DNA from: SZUA-442 sp035461905
GTDB taxonomy: Bacteria; Actinomycetota; Acidimicrobiia; Spongiisociales; UBA5794
NCBI GenBank assembly: GCA_035461905.1
Contig: DATHUV010000005.1
Coordinates: forward strand, 1-23,140
Length of the DNA: 23,140 nt
Reading direction: 5' to 3'
Under the pieces are notes generated by a model, which saw only the letters and a program-made list of their open reading frames with translations, had not been told where the DNA came from and ran no database searches. The translations under genes and the position numbers were made by a program. Of this stretch, positions 1 through 6,985 are shown in pieces (the stretch's first letter is position 1; every line of letters begins with the position of its first letter).

Positions 1-1
1 G

Positions 2-424
2 GCCGGCTCGCGTTACGACGTGATCGGATGCCGGTCTTATGGTGAGGCAACGTGGGATACGACCGACCAAGGAATGTGGAGCCCGGCTGACCAGGAAGGG
101 ATCGTGGGCCACCGTTTCACCTGCGATGCCGTTCTCACGGACGCCTTCCGTGGCGCATCGAACCTGTCACTCGCCGAGTCCTTCGAGTGGGTGGTCGCCG
201 ACGGAGAAGTCGTCGCTGTGAACTCGGTGGCAGACCTCTCCACCTGGTGGGACTACACGATCGACTTCAGGGGTTTCATGTTCTCACACCACCGTGACGT
301 CGCCGGTGACATCTCGTACGTCTCCTTCTCACGACATCCGGAGGGATCGGCGGAGATCCCGTCTGCCGAGAGCATGCCGCTCGTCCTCGAGTACGTCGAC
401 GAGTTCGCACGATCTCGCCAGTAG
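2..424 (+). CDS. Hypothetical protein, 3' part only
   Basis: The reading frame is open from the first complete codon of the window to TAG at 422-424, so the gene very likely begins upstream; the GTG at 20 lacks a ribosome binding site and is probably internal. The visible part is about 140 residues, soluble, rich in aromatic residues (Trp, Phe, Tyr) and acidic residues, with no membrane segment. The pattern of a compact alpha+beta domain with many buried Trp/Phe residues is compatible with a SnoaL/NTF2-like fold, but I do not recognise a family motif. It is followed by a 77-base gap holding the promoter of the next gene. Function unknown; confidence is only that this is coding. Confidence 0.55.
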   Translation, partial: AGSRYDVIGCRSYGEATWDTTDQGMWSPADQEGIVGHRFTCDAVLTDAFRGASNLSLAESFEWVVADGEVVAVNSVADLSTWWDYTIDFRGFMFSHHRDVAGDISYVSFSRHPEGSAEIPSAESMPLVLEYVDEFARSRQ

Positions 425-495
425 CCGTCGCTCGATGGGGCCCGTGCGAGAGCGTGGACCGCGACCGTTGCGAAGTCGGCGCTCTCGGGTACACC

Positions 496-501
496 TAGAT
501 T
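496..501 (+). promoter_or_regulatory. -10 box (TAGATT), leaderless promoter
   Basis: TAGATT fits TAnnnT and its last base lies exactly 7 nt before the GTG at 508. The same spacing occurs at four other starts in this window. No convincing -35 hexamer is visible 16-18 bases upstream. It favours GTG 508 over GTG 502 as start of the phosphodiesterase gene. Confidence 0.45.
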
Positions 502-507
502 GTGACG

Positions 508-1308
508 GTGCCGACATCCTCATTCCTCGATGCAGAACACCCACTGAGACTTGCGCATCGCGGCAGCAGGGAGCTGTGGCCGGAGAACACCTGGCACGGG
601 TTCGATGCCGCCGTGAACCACCTCTCCTACGTCTACATCGAGACCGACGTACAGGTGACAAGGGACGGGGTCGTCATCGTGTTCCACGACGACACGCTCG
701 ATCGAACGACGAACGGATTCGGCGCCGTCGCGGACTGGATGTGGGAGGACCTCGCGCACCTCGACGCTGCGTACCACTTCTCGCCGGACGGGGTCTCCTT
801 TCCGCTCCGAGGCTCGGGGGTGAGGATCTCGAGGCTCGACGACACGTTCGACCGGTACCCGGACGTGCGATTCAACATCGACCTGAAGGCGAAGGGCTGC
901 GAATGGGCGGTTGCCGAGGTCATCGCCCGGTGCGCCCGCCAGGACTCGGTGCTCATCGGCTCCTTCTCCGATCGGCGCCTGTCACGCTTCCGAAGGATCA
1001 CCAGGGGTCGCGTTGCCACCTCGGCAGGTCCACAGGCGGCGATGGCGATGTACGCCGCATCGCGCCTCGGCCGCTCGGTGCACCGAGGCGTCGCCGCGTA
1101 TCAGCTCCCGTCCCATGCCCGGGGAGCGAGCGTCGACACGAAGCTGGTCGACGCCGTCCACAACGCAGGCGCCCAGCTCCACCTGTGGACCGTCAACGAT
1201 CCGGACGAAATGGCTCGGTTCCTCGACATGGGGGTCGACGGTATCGTCACCGATCGGCCGGACCTACTGAACGTGGTTGTGGAGGGAATGGATGCTGACG
1301 CCGGGTGA
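508..1308 (+). CDS. Glycerophosphodiester phosphodiesterase (GDPD family)
   Basis: The 266-residue protein hydrolyses glycerophosphodiesters, released from phospholipids, to glycerol-3-phosphate and an alcohol. The GDPD TIM-barrel signature is complete: HRG near residues 17-19 followed by PENT, the E-x-D metal pair in IETDVQVTRDG near residues 45-47, the catalytic His in VFHDDTLDRTTNG near residue 60, NIDLKAKG in the middle, and the C-terminal strand pattern LWTVNDPDEM followed by GVDGIVTDRP. There is no signal peptide, so it resembles the cytoplasmic UgpQ type. The start is chosen from the leaderless -10 box; GTG at 502 would add two residues. Its end overlaps the MOSC gene, so the two are probably co-transcribed. 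The family assignment is firm; the exact substrate is not. Confidence 0.93.
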   Translation: MPTSSFLDAEHPLRLAHRGSRELWPENTWHGFDAAVNHLSYVYIETDVQVTRDGVVIVFHDDTLDRTTNGFGAVADWMWEDLAHLDAAYHFSPDGVSFPLRGSGVRISRLDDTFDRYPDVRFNIDLKAKGCEWAVAEVIARCARQDSVLIGSFSDRRLSRFRRITRGRVATSAGPQAAMAMYAASRLGRSVHRGVAAYQLPSHARGASVDTKLVDAVHNAGAQLHLWTVNDPDEMARFLDMGVDGIVTDRPDLLNVVVEGMDADAG

Positions 1309-1885
1309 CGAGATCGGGAGGATCGTGCGCCTCCAGGTGCAGAAGGTCGCCATCAAACGCCGGGGTGAGGGCTACGTCCCTGAGGACATCCTCGTCGTCG
1401 AGCGAGCGGCGGTCGACGCGTGGGGCATGATGGGCTGGAACGGGGACCATTGGGTCGTCGACGCCCACAACAAGGCCCATCCCTCGCGTCGCGGCGGCGG
1501 CCGTCGCCAACTGTCGATCGGTTTCACCGGCCATTACGCCGAGATGGCCCGCCGATTCGGAAGTGCTCCTATCGGCGTGGCGGGTGAGAACCTCATCGTG
1601 GACGGACCGGCAATGTCGCTGGCGGACCTCGGGGACGGCGTGGTCATCGTCACGGGGGACGGCGCGCAGGTCGCGCTCGAACGACCGCGTGTGGCTGCGC
1701 CATGCGTCGAGTTCACGAGCTTCATGTTGGGTCTCGACCATGTCGCACCCCTCCGCGAGATCGCGGGTCCTCTCGGGGATCTCGACGATGGTCGGAGGGG
1801 CTTCATCGTCTCGGCTGACCATGCCCCTGACCCCATTGAGGTCCGTGTCGGTGACACGGTCCACCTCGGGATCCCCGCTCCCTGA
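1292..1885 (+). CDS. MOSC domain protein
   Basis: The protein has 197 residues. MOSC domains occur in molybdenum cofactor sulfurases, mARC-type enzymes and YiiM-like proteins and handle sulfur or Mo-cofactor chemistry. Family features visible are the opening strand GRIVRLQVQ, a central conserved segment around RQLSIG, the characteristic GENLIVDG block followed by LADLGDGV, and the PRVAAPCVEF block holding the Cys that is typically conserved. The C-terminal strand ends VRVGDTVHLG, as expected for a beta barrel. ATG 1292 is chosen because GGAGGG (1281-1286) lies 5 nt upstream; this overlaps the preceding gene by 17 bases. It stands alone with no fused aminotransferase-like or ferredoxin domain. 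Only 11 bases separate its stop from that of the convergent gene at 1897. Substrate unknown. Confidence 0.8.
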   Translation: MLTPGDEIGRIVRLQVQKVAIKRRGEGYVPEDILVVERAAVDAWGMMGWNGDHWVVDAHNKAHPSRRGGGRRQLSIGFTGHYAEMARRFGSAPIGVAGENLIVDGPAMSLADLGDGVVIVTGDGAQVALERPRVAAPCVEFTSFMLGLDHVAPLREIAGPLGDLDDGRRGFIVSADHAPDPIEVRVGDTVHLGIPAP

Positions 1886-1896
1886 TCCGGTCCGCG

Positions 1897-2259
1897 TCAG
1901 GCGATCCGGTACGGGACGCCGTTGAGCATCACGAGGCTGTCGATCGCGTGGTTCCGTGCCTCGTCGAAGGTGCAGGAGGAGAAGACCTCATACGGCTCTC
2001 CGTTGTGCTGGTGGTAGACCGTGTACCCCTCTGGCCTGTCGAGGACGTACAGGTCGTTGCGCGGTCCGGGGACGTTCCGGCCGAGTCCCATGAGGGCGTC
2101 GTGGTCGGGGATCTCGGCGATCAGGTCGATGCGCTCGAGGGTGAGCGCCTCAGCGAAGTCGCTTCCCGTGGTCGCCTGGCGTCCGAGCATCTCGGACGCG
2201 ACCTTCCGGACCCGACGTTCGAGGATCGCCCTTGCCTGCTCAGATCTCGTGTACATCAT
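1897..2259 (-). CDS. Conserved-looking hypothetical protein downstream of leuD
   Basis: The predicted protein has 120 residues, is soluble and has no signal peptide. The N-terminal half is helical and charged (SEQARAILERRVRKVASEML); the C-terminal half looks like beta strands with DLYVLDRPEGYTVYHQ and a GVPYRIA ending. I do not recognise the family. The start is ATG 2259, with an adjacent ATG at 2256; neither has a clear ribosome binding site. The leuD stop is only 16 bases upstream, so this gene probably belongs to the leuCD transcript. Nothing in the protein suggests a leucine-pathway activity; it could simply be a passenger. Codon use matches its neighbours. Confidence 0.6.
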   Translation of the reverse strand: MMYTRSEQARAILERRVRKVASEMLGRQATTGSDFAEALTLERIDLIAEIPDHDALMGLGRNVPGPRNDLYVLDRPEGYTVYHQHNGEPYEVFSSCTFDEARNHAIDSLVMLNGVPYRIA

Positions 2260-2275
2260 GCATCAGTCGCACCGA

Positions 2276-2878
2276 TCACGCGGTGACGGGTTTGTAGGCC
2301 TCCCTGACCGCCTCGAAGCGATCGATCTCCTCCTCGTTGCGCATGGTGAGGGCGATGTGGTCGAGCCCGTTGACGAGGCAGTGCTTCGTGAACGGATCGA
2401 TGTCGAACGACGCAGAGAAACCCGATGCCTTGACCGTCTGGGCGGGCAGGTCGATCGTCACCTGCGCTTCGGGATCACGGGCGATGGCGATCAGTGCGGC
2501 GACCTCATCATCGGTCAGGACGATCGGCAGCAGGTCGATCTTCGTGCAGTTGTTCGCAAAGATGTCCGCAAACGACGGAGCGATGACCGCCCGGAATCCC
2601 CAATCCTCCAGCGACCATGGTGCGTGTTCGCGCGAGCTGCCGGAACCGAAGTTCGGGCCGGTCACGAGGATCGTCGCAGCCGCGTAGGCGGGGTCATTGA
2701 GCACGAAGTCCGGATCCAGCTCGCCCTCGGCGTCGCGTGCCCAGTCGTAGAAGAGGAACTCACCGAATCCCGAGCGTTCGACACGCTTGAGGAACTGCTT
2801 CGGGATGATCTGGTCCGTGTCGATGTTCGCGCGGGGGAGGGGCACAGCCGATCCGGTGATGGTCGTGATCGGTTGCAT
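2276..2878 (-). CDS. leuD: 3-isopropylmalate dehydratase small subunit
   Basis: LeuD is the swivel-domain subunit of isopropylmalate isomerase, which with LeuC converts 2-isopropylmalate to 3-isopropylmalate in leucine synthesis. The 200-residue length is normal. Family features are the start MQPITTITGSAVPLPRANID followed by TDQIIPKQFLKR, then the substrate-loop motif GPNFGSGSSREHAPW, RAVIAPSFADIFANNC, and a C-terminal TKHCLVNGLDHIALT. ATG 2878 overlaps the leuC stop (TGATG), giving tight coupling and hence matched subunit amounts. There is no separate promoter. The assignment is secure. Confidence 0.97.
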   Translation of the reverse strand: MQPITTITGSAVPLPRANIDTDQIIPKQFLKRVERSGFGEFLFYDWARDAEGELDPDFVLNDPAYAAATILVTGPNFGSGSSREHAPWSLEDWGFRAVIAPSFADIFANNCTKIDLLPIVLTDDEVAALIAIARDPEAQVTIDLPAQTVKASGFSASFDIDPFTKHCLVNGLDHIALTMRNEEEIDRFEAVREAYKPVTA

Positions 2879-4284
2879 CAGCTCGCCGCCCGTACATCGA
2901 CGATGTGGCCGGCGATCGCAGCTGCAGCAGCCATCGCGGGCGACATGAGGTGGGTGCGCCCTCCGCGTCCCTGGCGGCCCTCGAAGTTCCGGTTCGACGT
3001 CGAGGCGCATCGTTCGCCGGGGTCGAGCTGGTCGGGGTTCATGCCGAGGCACATCGAACACCCCGGTTCGCGCCACTCGAGGCCCGCAGCGAGGAACACC
3101 TCGTGGAGCCCTTCGGCCTCCGCTTGATCCTTGACGAGGCCGGACCCAGGGACCACGAGGCCCGAGACCGTGTCGGCGATCCGGTGGCCTGCGAGCACGG
3201 CCGCCGCCTCCCGGAGGTCCTCGATCCGACCGTTGGTGCAGGATCCCAGGAACACCCTGTCGATCGTGATGTCCGTAACCGCGATCCCAGGTTCGAGGGC
3301 CATGTACTCGAGTGCACGGGCGATCGAGTCACGCTCGACAGGGTCGGACGCGTCGTCGGGGTGGGGTACCCGACCCGTCACGGGAAGCGTCTGACCGGGG
3401 TTCGTCCCCCACGACACGTGCGGTACGAGCTCGGTGGCATCGATCACGACCTCGTGATCGAACACTGCCCCGTCATCCGTCCGCAGTTCCTTCCATGCGG
3501 TGACCGCGGTTGTCCAGTCTTCCCCTGCCGGGGCAAATGGGCGGCCCTCCAGGTAGGCGAAAGTTGTCTCGTCGGGGGCGATCATGCCGGCGCGCGCACC
3601 TGCCTCGATCGACATGTTGCAGATCGTCATGCGTCCCTCCATCGAGAGGCCCTCGATGGTCGATCCGCGGTACTCGATGACGTAGCCGGTGGCCCCGGCC
3701 GTTCCGATGCGTGCGATGACGGCGAGGATGATGTCCTTTGCGGTGACCCCGCGTGGCAGATCCCCGGTGACCGTGACAGCCATCGCCTTGGGTTTGGCCT
3801 GGGGAAGGGTCTGGGTCGCGAGCACGTGTTCGACCTCCGACGTCCCGATGCCGAACGCGAGGGCACCGAATGCCCCGTGCGTCGCGGTGTGGGAGTCGCC
3901 ACAGACGATCGTCATGCCTGGCTGGGTGACCCCCTGCTCGGGCCCTATGACGTGGACGATCCCCTGGCGTCGGTCGTCGAGTCCGAACAGCGGGATCCGG
4001 TTCTCCTGGGTGTTGCGCTCGAGTGTCGCGATCTGGAGCGCCGACATCGGGTCAGCGATGCCCTGCTCTCGAGGTGTCGTCGGAACGGCGTGATCGATGG
4101 TCGCAAGGGTGAGCTCGGGTCGGCGAACGCCGCGTCCCGACAGCTGGAGGGCTTCGAACGCCTGGGGTGACGTGACCTCGTGGATGAGATGGAGGTCGAT
4201 GTAGAGGAGGTCGGGTTCGTCGTGCGCGGTGTGAACGACGTGGGTGTCCCAGACCTTGTCGAGGAGTGTGAGTGGTGTGTCCAT
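2878..4284 (-). CDS. leuC: 3-isopropylmalate dehydratase large subunit
   Basis: LeuC is the 4Fe-4S aconitase-family subunit that carries the active site of isopropylmalate isomerase. The 468-residue length matches the bacterial LeuC family. The three cluster ligands are visible: Cys349 in GSCTNGR and Cys409/Cys412 in CSMC, closely matching the usual positions. Other hallmarks are LYIDLHLIHEVTSPQAF near the N-terminus, GDSHTATHGAFGALAFGIGT, and SNRNFEGRQGRGGRTHLMSP near the C-terminus. The start is ATG 4284 with a weak AGAGG upstream. A TAGCCT box on this strand at 4313-4308 gives a short leader of about 17 nt, too short for a T-box or leader-peptide attenuator, and no regulator gene lies beside it. 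It is co-transcribed with leuD. Confidence 0.97.
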   Translation of the reverse strand: MDTPLTLLDKVWDTHVVHTAHDEPDLLYIDLHLIHEVTSPQAFEALQLSGRGVRRPELTLATIDHAVPTTPREQGIADPMSALQIATLERNTQENRIPLFGLDDRRQGIVHVIGPEQGVTQPGMTIVCGDSHTATHGAFGALAFGIGTSEVEHVLATQTLPQAKPKAMAVTVTGDLPRGVTAKDIILAVIARIGTAGATGYVIEYRGSTIEGLSMEGRMTICNMSIEAGARAGMIAPDETTFAYLEGRPFAPAGEDWTTAVTAWKELRTDDGAVFDHEVVIDATELVPHVSWGTNPGQTLPVTGRVPHPDDASDPVERDSIARALEYMALEPGIAVTDITIDRVFLGSCTNGRIEDLREAAAVLAGHRIADTVSGLVVPGSGLVKDQAEAEGLHEVFLAAGLEWREPGCSMCLGMNPDQLDPGERCASTSNRNFEGRQGRGGRTHLMSPAMAAAAAIAGHIVDVRAAS

Positions 4285-4307
4285 TGGGCCTCTGGGTGGG
4301 TTCCGGG

Positions 4308-4313
4308 AGGCTA
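4308..4313 (-). promoter_or_regulatory. -10 box (TAGCCT) for leuCD
   Basis: On the minus strand TAGCCT reads from 4313 to 4308. Transcription would begin near 4301 and leave about 17 nt before the leuC ATG. The box matches the TAG(C/G)CT form found before other genes here. No clear -35 is visible. Confidence 0.4.
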
Positions 4314-4361
4314 GCGAGTCCCCCGACGTCGGAGAAATCTGCTCCGATCCGGGAGCGCCCC

Positions 4362-4367
4362 TACGCT
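4362..4367 (+). promoter_or_regulatory. -10 box (TACGCT), leaderless promoter
   Basis: TACGCT ends 7 nt before GTG 4374, so transcription should begin at the start codon. This defines the start of the exported protein and excludes upstream in-frame starts near 4272. No clear -35 hexamer is visible. Confidence 0.5.
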
Positions 4368-4373
4368 GGCGCC

Positions 4374-4946
4374 GTGATCGTGCATCTCCTCCTCGTGCTG
4401 GCCTCCGTCGTGCTCTCCAGCCCGTTCGGAACCGCTGAAGCTACTGCGATCGCGGATGACGATGGCCTCACCGTCGAGATGTCGGTTGCGGTATCGGGGA
4501 CGGTCTCGGTGGTGATCGTGCGGCCCTTCTCGAGCTTCGAGCAGCTCCCTCCAACCGCACTCGTCGACCGCGGGGACGGAACGTGGGGTGGGCTCGTCGT
4601 CCTGCCGAGTGCGGAGGACTGGTCGATCGTGTTCGACGCGATCGACCCCGATGGGGAGGCGTTCCGATCGGACACGACCTCGCTCACCGCCCTCGGCGTC
4701 GACCCGGTCGTTGTGGCGGGTCCGCCAGACGCACCCGTGCCCTCACGCGGAGTCGATGCATCGACGCTATGGCTCATTGCCGGCGTCCTCCTCGCGGCTG
4801 GCGCGCTCGCCGCGCTGGCGTGGTGGACATTTGCGGGGACCGGGGACGGTGGGGACGAAGCCGCCAACGACACGGACACGATCGCAACGTCCGACGAGGA
4901 ACCTGGGCAGGGGTCCCAGAAACCCCCTGACCGCGGCGCACCTTGA
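4374..4946 (+). CDS. Exported protein with C-terminal membrane anchor, unknown function
   Basis: The 190-residue protein begins with a hydrophobic signal sequence (IVHLLLVLASVVLSS) with likely cleavage near AEA/T around residue 22. A beta-rich extracytoplasmic domain of about 100 residues follows (LTVEMSVAVSGTVSVVIVRP), then a linker, a transmembrane helix near residues 130-152 (LWLIAGVLLAAGALAALAWW) and an acidic, Pro/Gly-rich cytoplasmic tail. The pattern resembles small YtkA/FixH-like or CopC-like exported domains, but no ligand motif such as a His/Met cluster is evident, so I assign no function. GTG 4374 is chosen because it sits 7 nt after a TACGCT box and directly opens the signal peptide. 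Its stop codon lies inside the -35 hexamer of the next gene's promoter. Confidence 0.75.
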   Translation: MIVHLLLVLASVVLSSPFGTAEATAIADDDGLTVEMSVAVSGTVSVVIVRPFSSFEQLPPTALVDRGDGTWGGLVVLPSAEDWSIVFDAIDPDGEAFRSDTTSLTALGVDPVVVAGPPDAPVPSRGVDASTLWLIAGVLLAAGALAALAWWTFAGTGDGGDEAANDTDTIATSDEEPGQGSQKPPDRGAP

Positions 4947-4979
4947 CAAATGGTCGGGAATCACCGACCATTAGTCCGA
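4943..4979 (+). promoter_or_regulatory. Promoter of ArsR-type repressor/MFS operon
   Basis: A consensus -35 TTGACA lies at 4943-4948. A 17-base spacer leads to a poor -10 (GACCAT, 4966-4971), and the expected transcription start is at or one base before the ATG at 4979. The -35 overlaps the preceding gene's stop codon. Nearly the whole spacer and the -10 are taken up by a palindrome described separately. Confidence 0.6.
4949..4972. promoter_or_regulatory. Operator-like perfect inverted repeat
   Basis: The arms AATGGTCGG (4949-4957) and CCGACCATT (4964-4972) are perfect reverse complements separated by 6 bases. Adjacent half-site centres are 15 bp apart, suiting a dimeric winged-helix repressor. 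It starts immediately after the -35 and covers the -10, so bound protein would block RNA polymerase. The likely ligand is the ArsR-fold protein encoded 7 bases downstream (autoregulation). Confidence 0.65.
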
Positions 4980-5560
4980 TGACAGTGCCGCAATCCCGTG
5001 CATCGAGCGAACACACCCTCGACTACGACCTCGACGAGGTCGTCTATGTCGAGGACGCCGCCGCCATGAAGGCTGTCGCCGACGACACGCGGATGGACAT
5101 CCTGAACCTGCTCCTCGAACGAGCGGCGACCGTGAGCCAGCTGGCCGATGCCCTCGACAAGCCGAAGGGGACGGTCGGATACCACGCGAAGATCCTCGAG
5201 GACGTCGGGCTCATACGCGTGGTGCGTACAGCGAAGGTCAGAGCGATGACCGAGAAGTACTACGGCCGTGTGGGACGGACGATCCAGTTTCGAGGATCAC
5301 CGCGACCCGACGACCCCCACTGGTTCGTCAATGATGCGCTGCGGTCGATGGTCGCCGTCGAAGGAGACCCACTGCCCATGTTCACGTCACGGGTCGCACG
5401 CATTCCGGTCGAGCGCGCGGTCGAGTTCTCCGAACGGATCCTCGAACTGTCCGAGGAGTTCCTCGACCTGCCGAGATCCGGGGACACGGTCTTCGGGTTC
5501 CTCGCCGGGATCTTTCCGACGGACCATCCCGCGCTGACGGACGGAGGAGACTCCCGGTGA
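4979..5560 (+). CDS. ArsR-fold winged-helix transcriptional regulator
   Basis: The 193-residue DNA-binding protein has an N-terminal winged helix (about residues 27-100). Its pattern is ArsR-like: AMKAVADDTRMDILNLLLER, then TVSQLADALDKPKGTVGYHA as the helix-turn-helix, then ILEDVGLIRVVRT and the wing. The C-terminal part (about 105-193) is a longer helical region, as in larger HTH_20-type regulators of drug efflux. There are no cysteines, so it is not a classical metal sensor; a small-molecule ligand is more likely. ATG 4979 is chosen because it fits the predicted transcription start. It is translationally coupled to the MFS transporter (GTGA overlap), so it probably represses its own operon through the palindrome at 4949-4972. 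The inducer is unknown. Confidence 0.88.
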   Translation: MTVPQSRASSEHTLDYDLDEVVYVEDAAAMKAVADDTRMDILNLLLERAATVSQLADALDKPKGTVGYHAKILEDVGLIRVVRTAKVRAMTEKYYGRVGRTIQFRGSPRPDDPHWFVNDALRSMVAVEGDPLPMFTSRVARIPVERAVEFSERILELSEEFLDLPRSGDTVFGFLAGIFPTDHPALTDGGDSR

Positions 5561-6951
5561 CTGATGTAGCGCCTGACACGAAGAAGAAGGGGAAGGTCGC
5601 GCTCGGCGCGAACTACTGGAAGCTGTGGACCTCGAGCGTCGTCTCCAACCTCGGCGACGGCGTGACCGCCATCGCACTCCCGTGGCTGTCGTCCGCCGTG
5701 ACACGGAATGCCATCCTGATCGCCCTCGTAGGTGTCGCAGGGCGGATCCCGTGGCTCGTCTTCAGCCTGCCGGCAGGGGTCATCACCGACCGTGTCGACA
5801 GGCGCAAACTGATGCTGGGTTCACAGATCGTTCGGTCGCTTCTCATGTTCGTCGCTGCGGCGACCGTCCTGTACTACGAGTCGTCGCTGCCGGATCCGAC
5901 CTCGGTCGAGGCGGGTGCGGTATCGAACAACATGGTGCTGTACGGGATGATCATCGTCGTGTCGCTGCTGTTCGGGATGGCGGAGGTCCTCTACGACAAC
6001 TCGGCCCAGACCATCCTGCCGGCCATCGTCGAACCCGATGGCCTCGAACGTGCGAACGGAAACTTGTGGGGAGCCGAGATGGTCACGAACTCCTTCCTCG
6101 GCCCACCCCTGGGCAGTGTGCTCATCGCGGTTGCCTTCGCCCTGCCGTTCGCATTCGACGCGGCAACCTTCGCCGTCGCTGCCCTGCTCATCTTCCTGAT
6201 CTCTGGCTCCTTCGCAAGCCGCGACAGGTCCCTCGCCCAGAGCGGGCCGAAGGTCCAATGGTGGGGGGAGATCAAGGAAGGGGTCATCTGGTTGTGGCAC
6301 CACCCCCTCCTTCGCCCGATGGCGATCATCCTCGGCCTCCTCAACGGGCTCGGCATGGTGACGTTCGCAACGCTGGTGCTGTTTGCCCAGGAAGTGCTGG
6401 GCATCGATGCATTCGTCTTCGCGATCCTCGCCATGTCCGGTGCCGTCGGCGGTGTCATCGGGAGCATCGTCTCCCCGAGGGTCTCCAAGCGCCTCGGCTC
6501 TGGCACCTCACTGCATCTGACCCTGCTGATGAGCATCCTGACGAACGCCATCATCGGGTTCGCGACCCACTGGTCCGTGGTGTTCGTGATGTTCGCCGTA
6601 TTCAGCTTCTCGGCTGTGCTGTGGAACGTCATCACCGTGTCACTCCGCCAGACGATCATCCCCGACGGGCTCCTCGGCAGGGTGAACAGCGTCTACCGCT
6701 TCTTCGCATGGGGAATGATGCCGATCGGACTCGCGGTCGGCGGGGTCATCGTGTCGGGCATGGAAGCACTCGGAGCGAGCCGAGAGATGGCCCTCCGGAC
6801 GCCGTGGTGGTTCGCTGCGATCGCCTACGTCGTCCTGTTCATCTACGCGGCACCGAAGCTGACGACCGACAAGATCGAGGCTGCACGGATGGAAGGCGTC
6901 GCGTCGAAACGGGCTTCGGCACAGGGGGATGGAGCGTCCGAGGACCAGTGA
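5557..6951 (+). CDS. MFS transporter, DHA3/EntS-like exporter
   Basis: The 464-residue integral membrane protein has about 12 transmembrane segments. The start region YWKLWTSSVVSNLGDGVTAI and the loop 2-3 motif PAGVITDRVDRRKLM (an MFS motif A variant) are typical of the DHA3 group, which exports macrolides, siderophores and other small molecules. A second-half counterpart is seen at SPRVSKRLGSG, and YRFFAWGMMPIGLAVGG is also typical of EntS-like proteins. GTG 5557 overlaps the regulator's TGA and has GGAGGAG at 5543-5549 with a 7-nt spacer, a strong site. The C-terminal tail is hydrophilic. Pairing with a cysteine-free ArsR-fold regulator suggests substrate-induced efflux. The substrate cannot be read from sequence. 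Confidence 0.9.
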   Translation: MTDVAPDTKKKGKVALGANYWKLWTSSVVSNLGDGVTAIALPWLSSAVTRNAILIALVGVAGRIPWLVFSLPAGVITDRVDRRKLMLGSQIVRSLLMFVAAATVLYYESSLPDPTSVEAGAVSNNMVLYGMIIVVSLLFGMAEVLYDNSAQTILPAIVEPDGLERANGNLWGAEMVTNSFLGPPLGSVLIAVAFALPFAFDAATFAVAALLIFLISGSFASRDRSLAQSGPKVQWWGEIKEGVIWLWHHPLLRPMAIILGLLNGLGMVTFATLVLFAQEVLGIDAFVFAILAMSGAVGGVIGSIVSPRVSKRLGSGTSLHLTLLMSILTNAIIGFATHWSVVFVMFAVFSFSAVLWNVITVSLRQTIIPDGLLGRVNSVYRFFAWGMMPIGLAVGGVIVSGMEALGASREMALRTPWWFAAIAYVVLFIYAAPKLTTDKIEAARMEGVASKRASAQGDGASEDQ

Positions 6952-6985
6952 CCGGTCGCCGCACGGTTCGTCGTCAGGGCGCCCG

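Noticed and set aside
294..1298. 334-codon plus-strand frame over the phosphodiesterase gene
   Set aside because: Arg/Ser-rich shadow frame; the GDPD reading has all catalytic motifs.
1886..1930. Terminator between the convergent MOSC gene and the leu operon tail
   Set aside because: GATCCGG repeats occur but as direct, not inverted, copies; no convincing hairpin.
2915..2940. GC-rich repeat-like run (gcagctgcagcagcc) near the leuC 3' end
   Set aside because: It encodes the Ala-rich helix found at the end of LeuC proteins in general and is not an expanding repeat.
2905..4170. 421-codon plus-strand frame opposite leuC
   Set aside because: Antisense shadow of leuC; composition is low-complexity and charged and no promoter or ribosome site fits.
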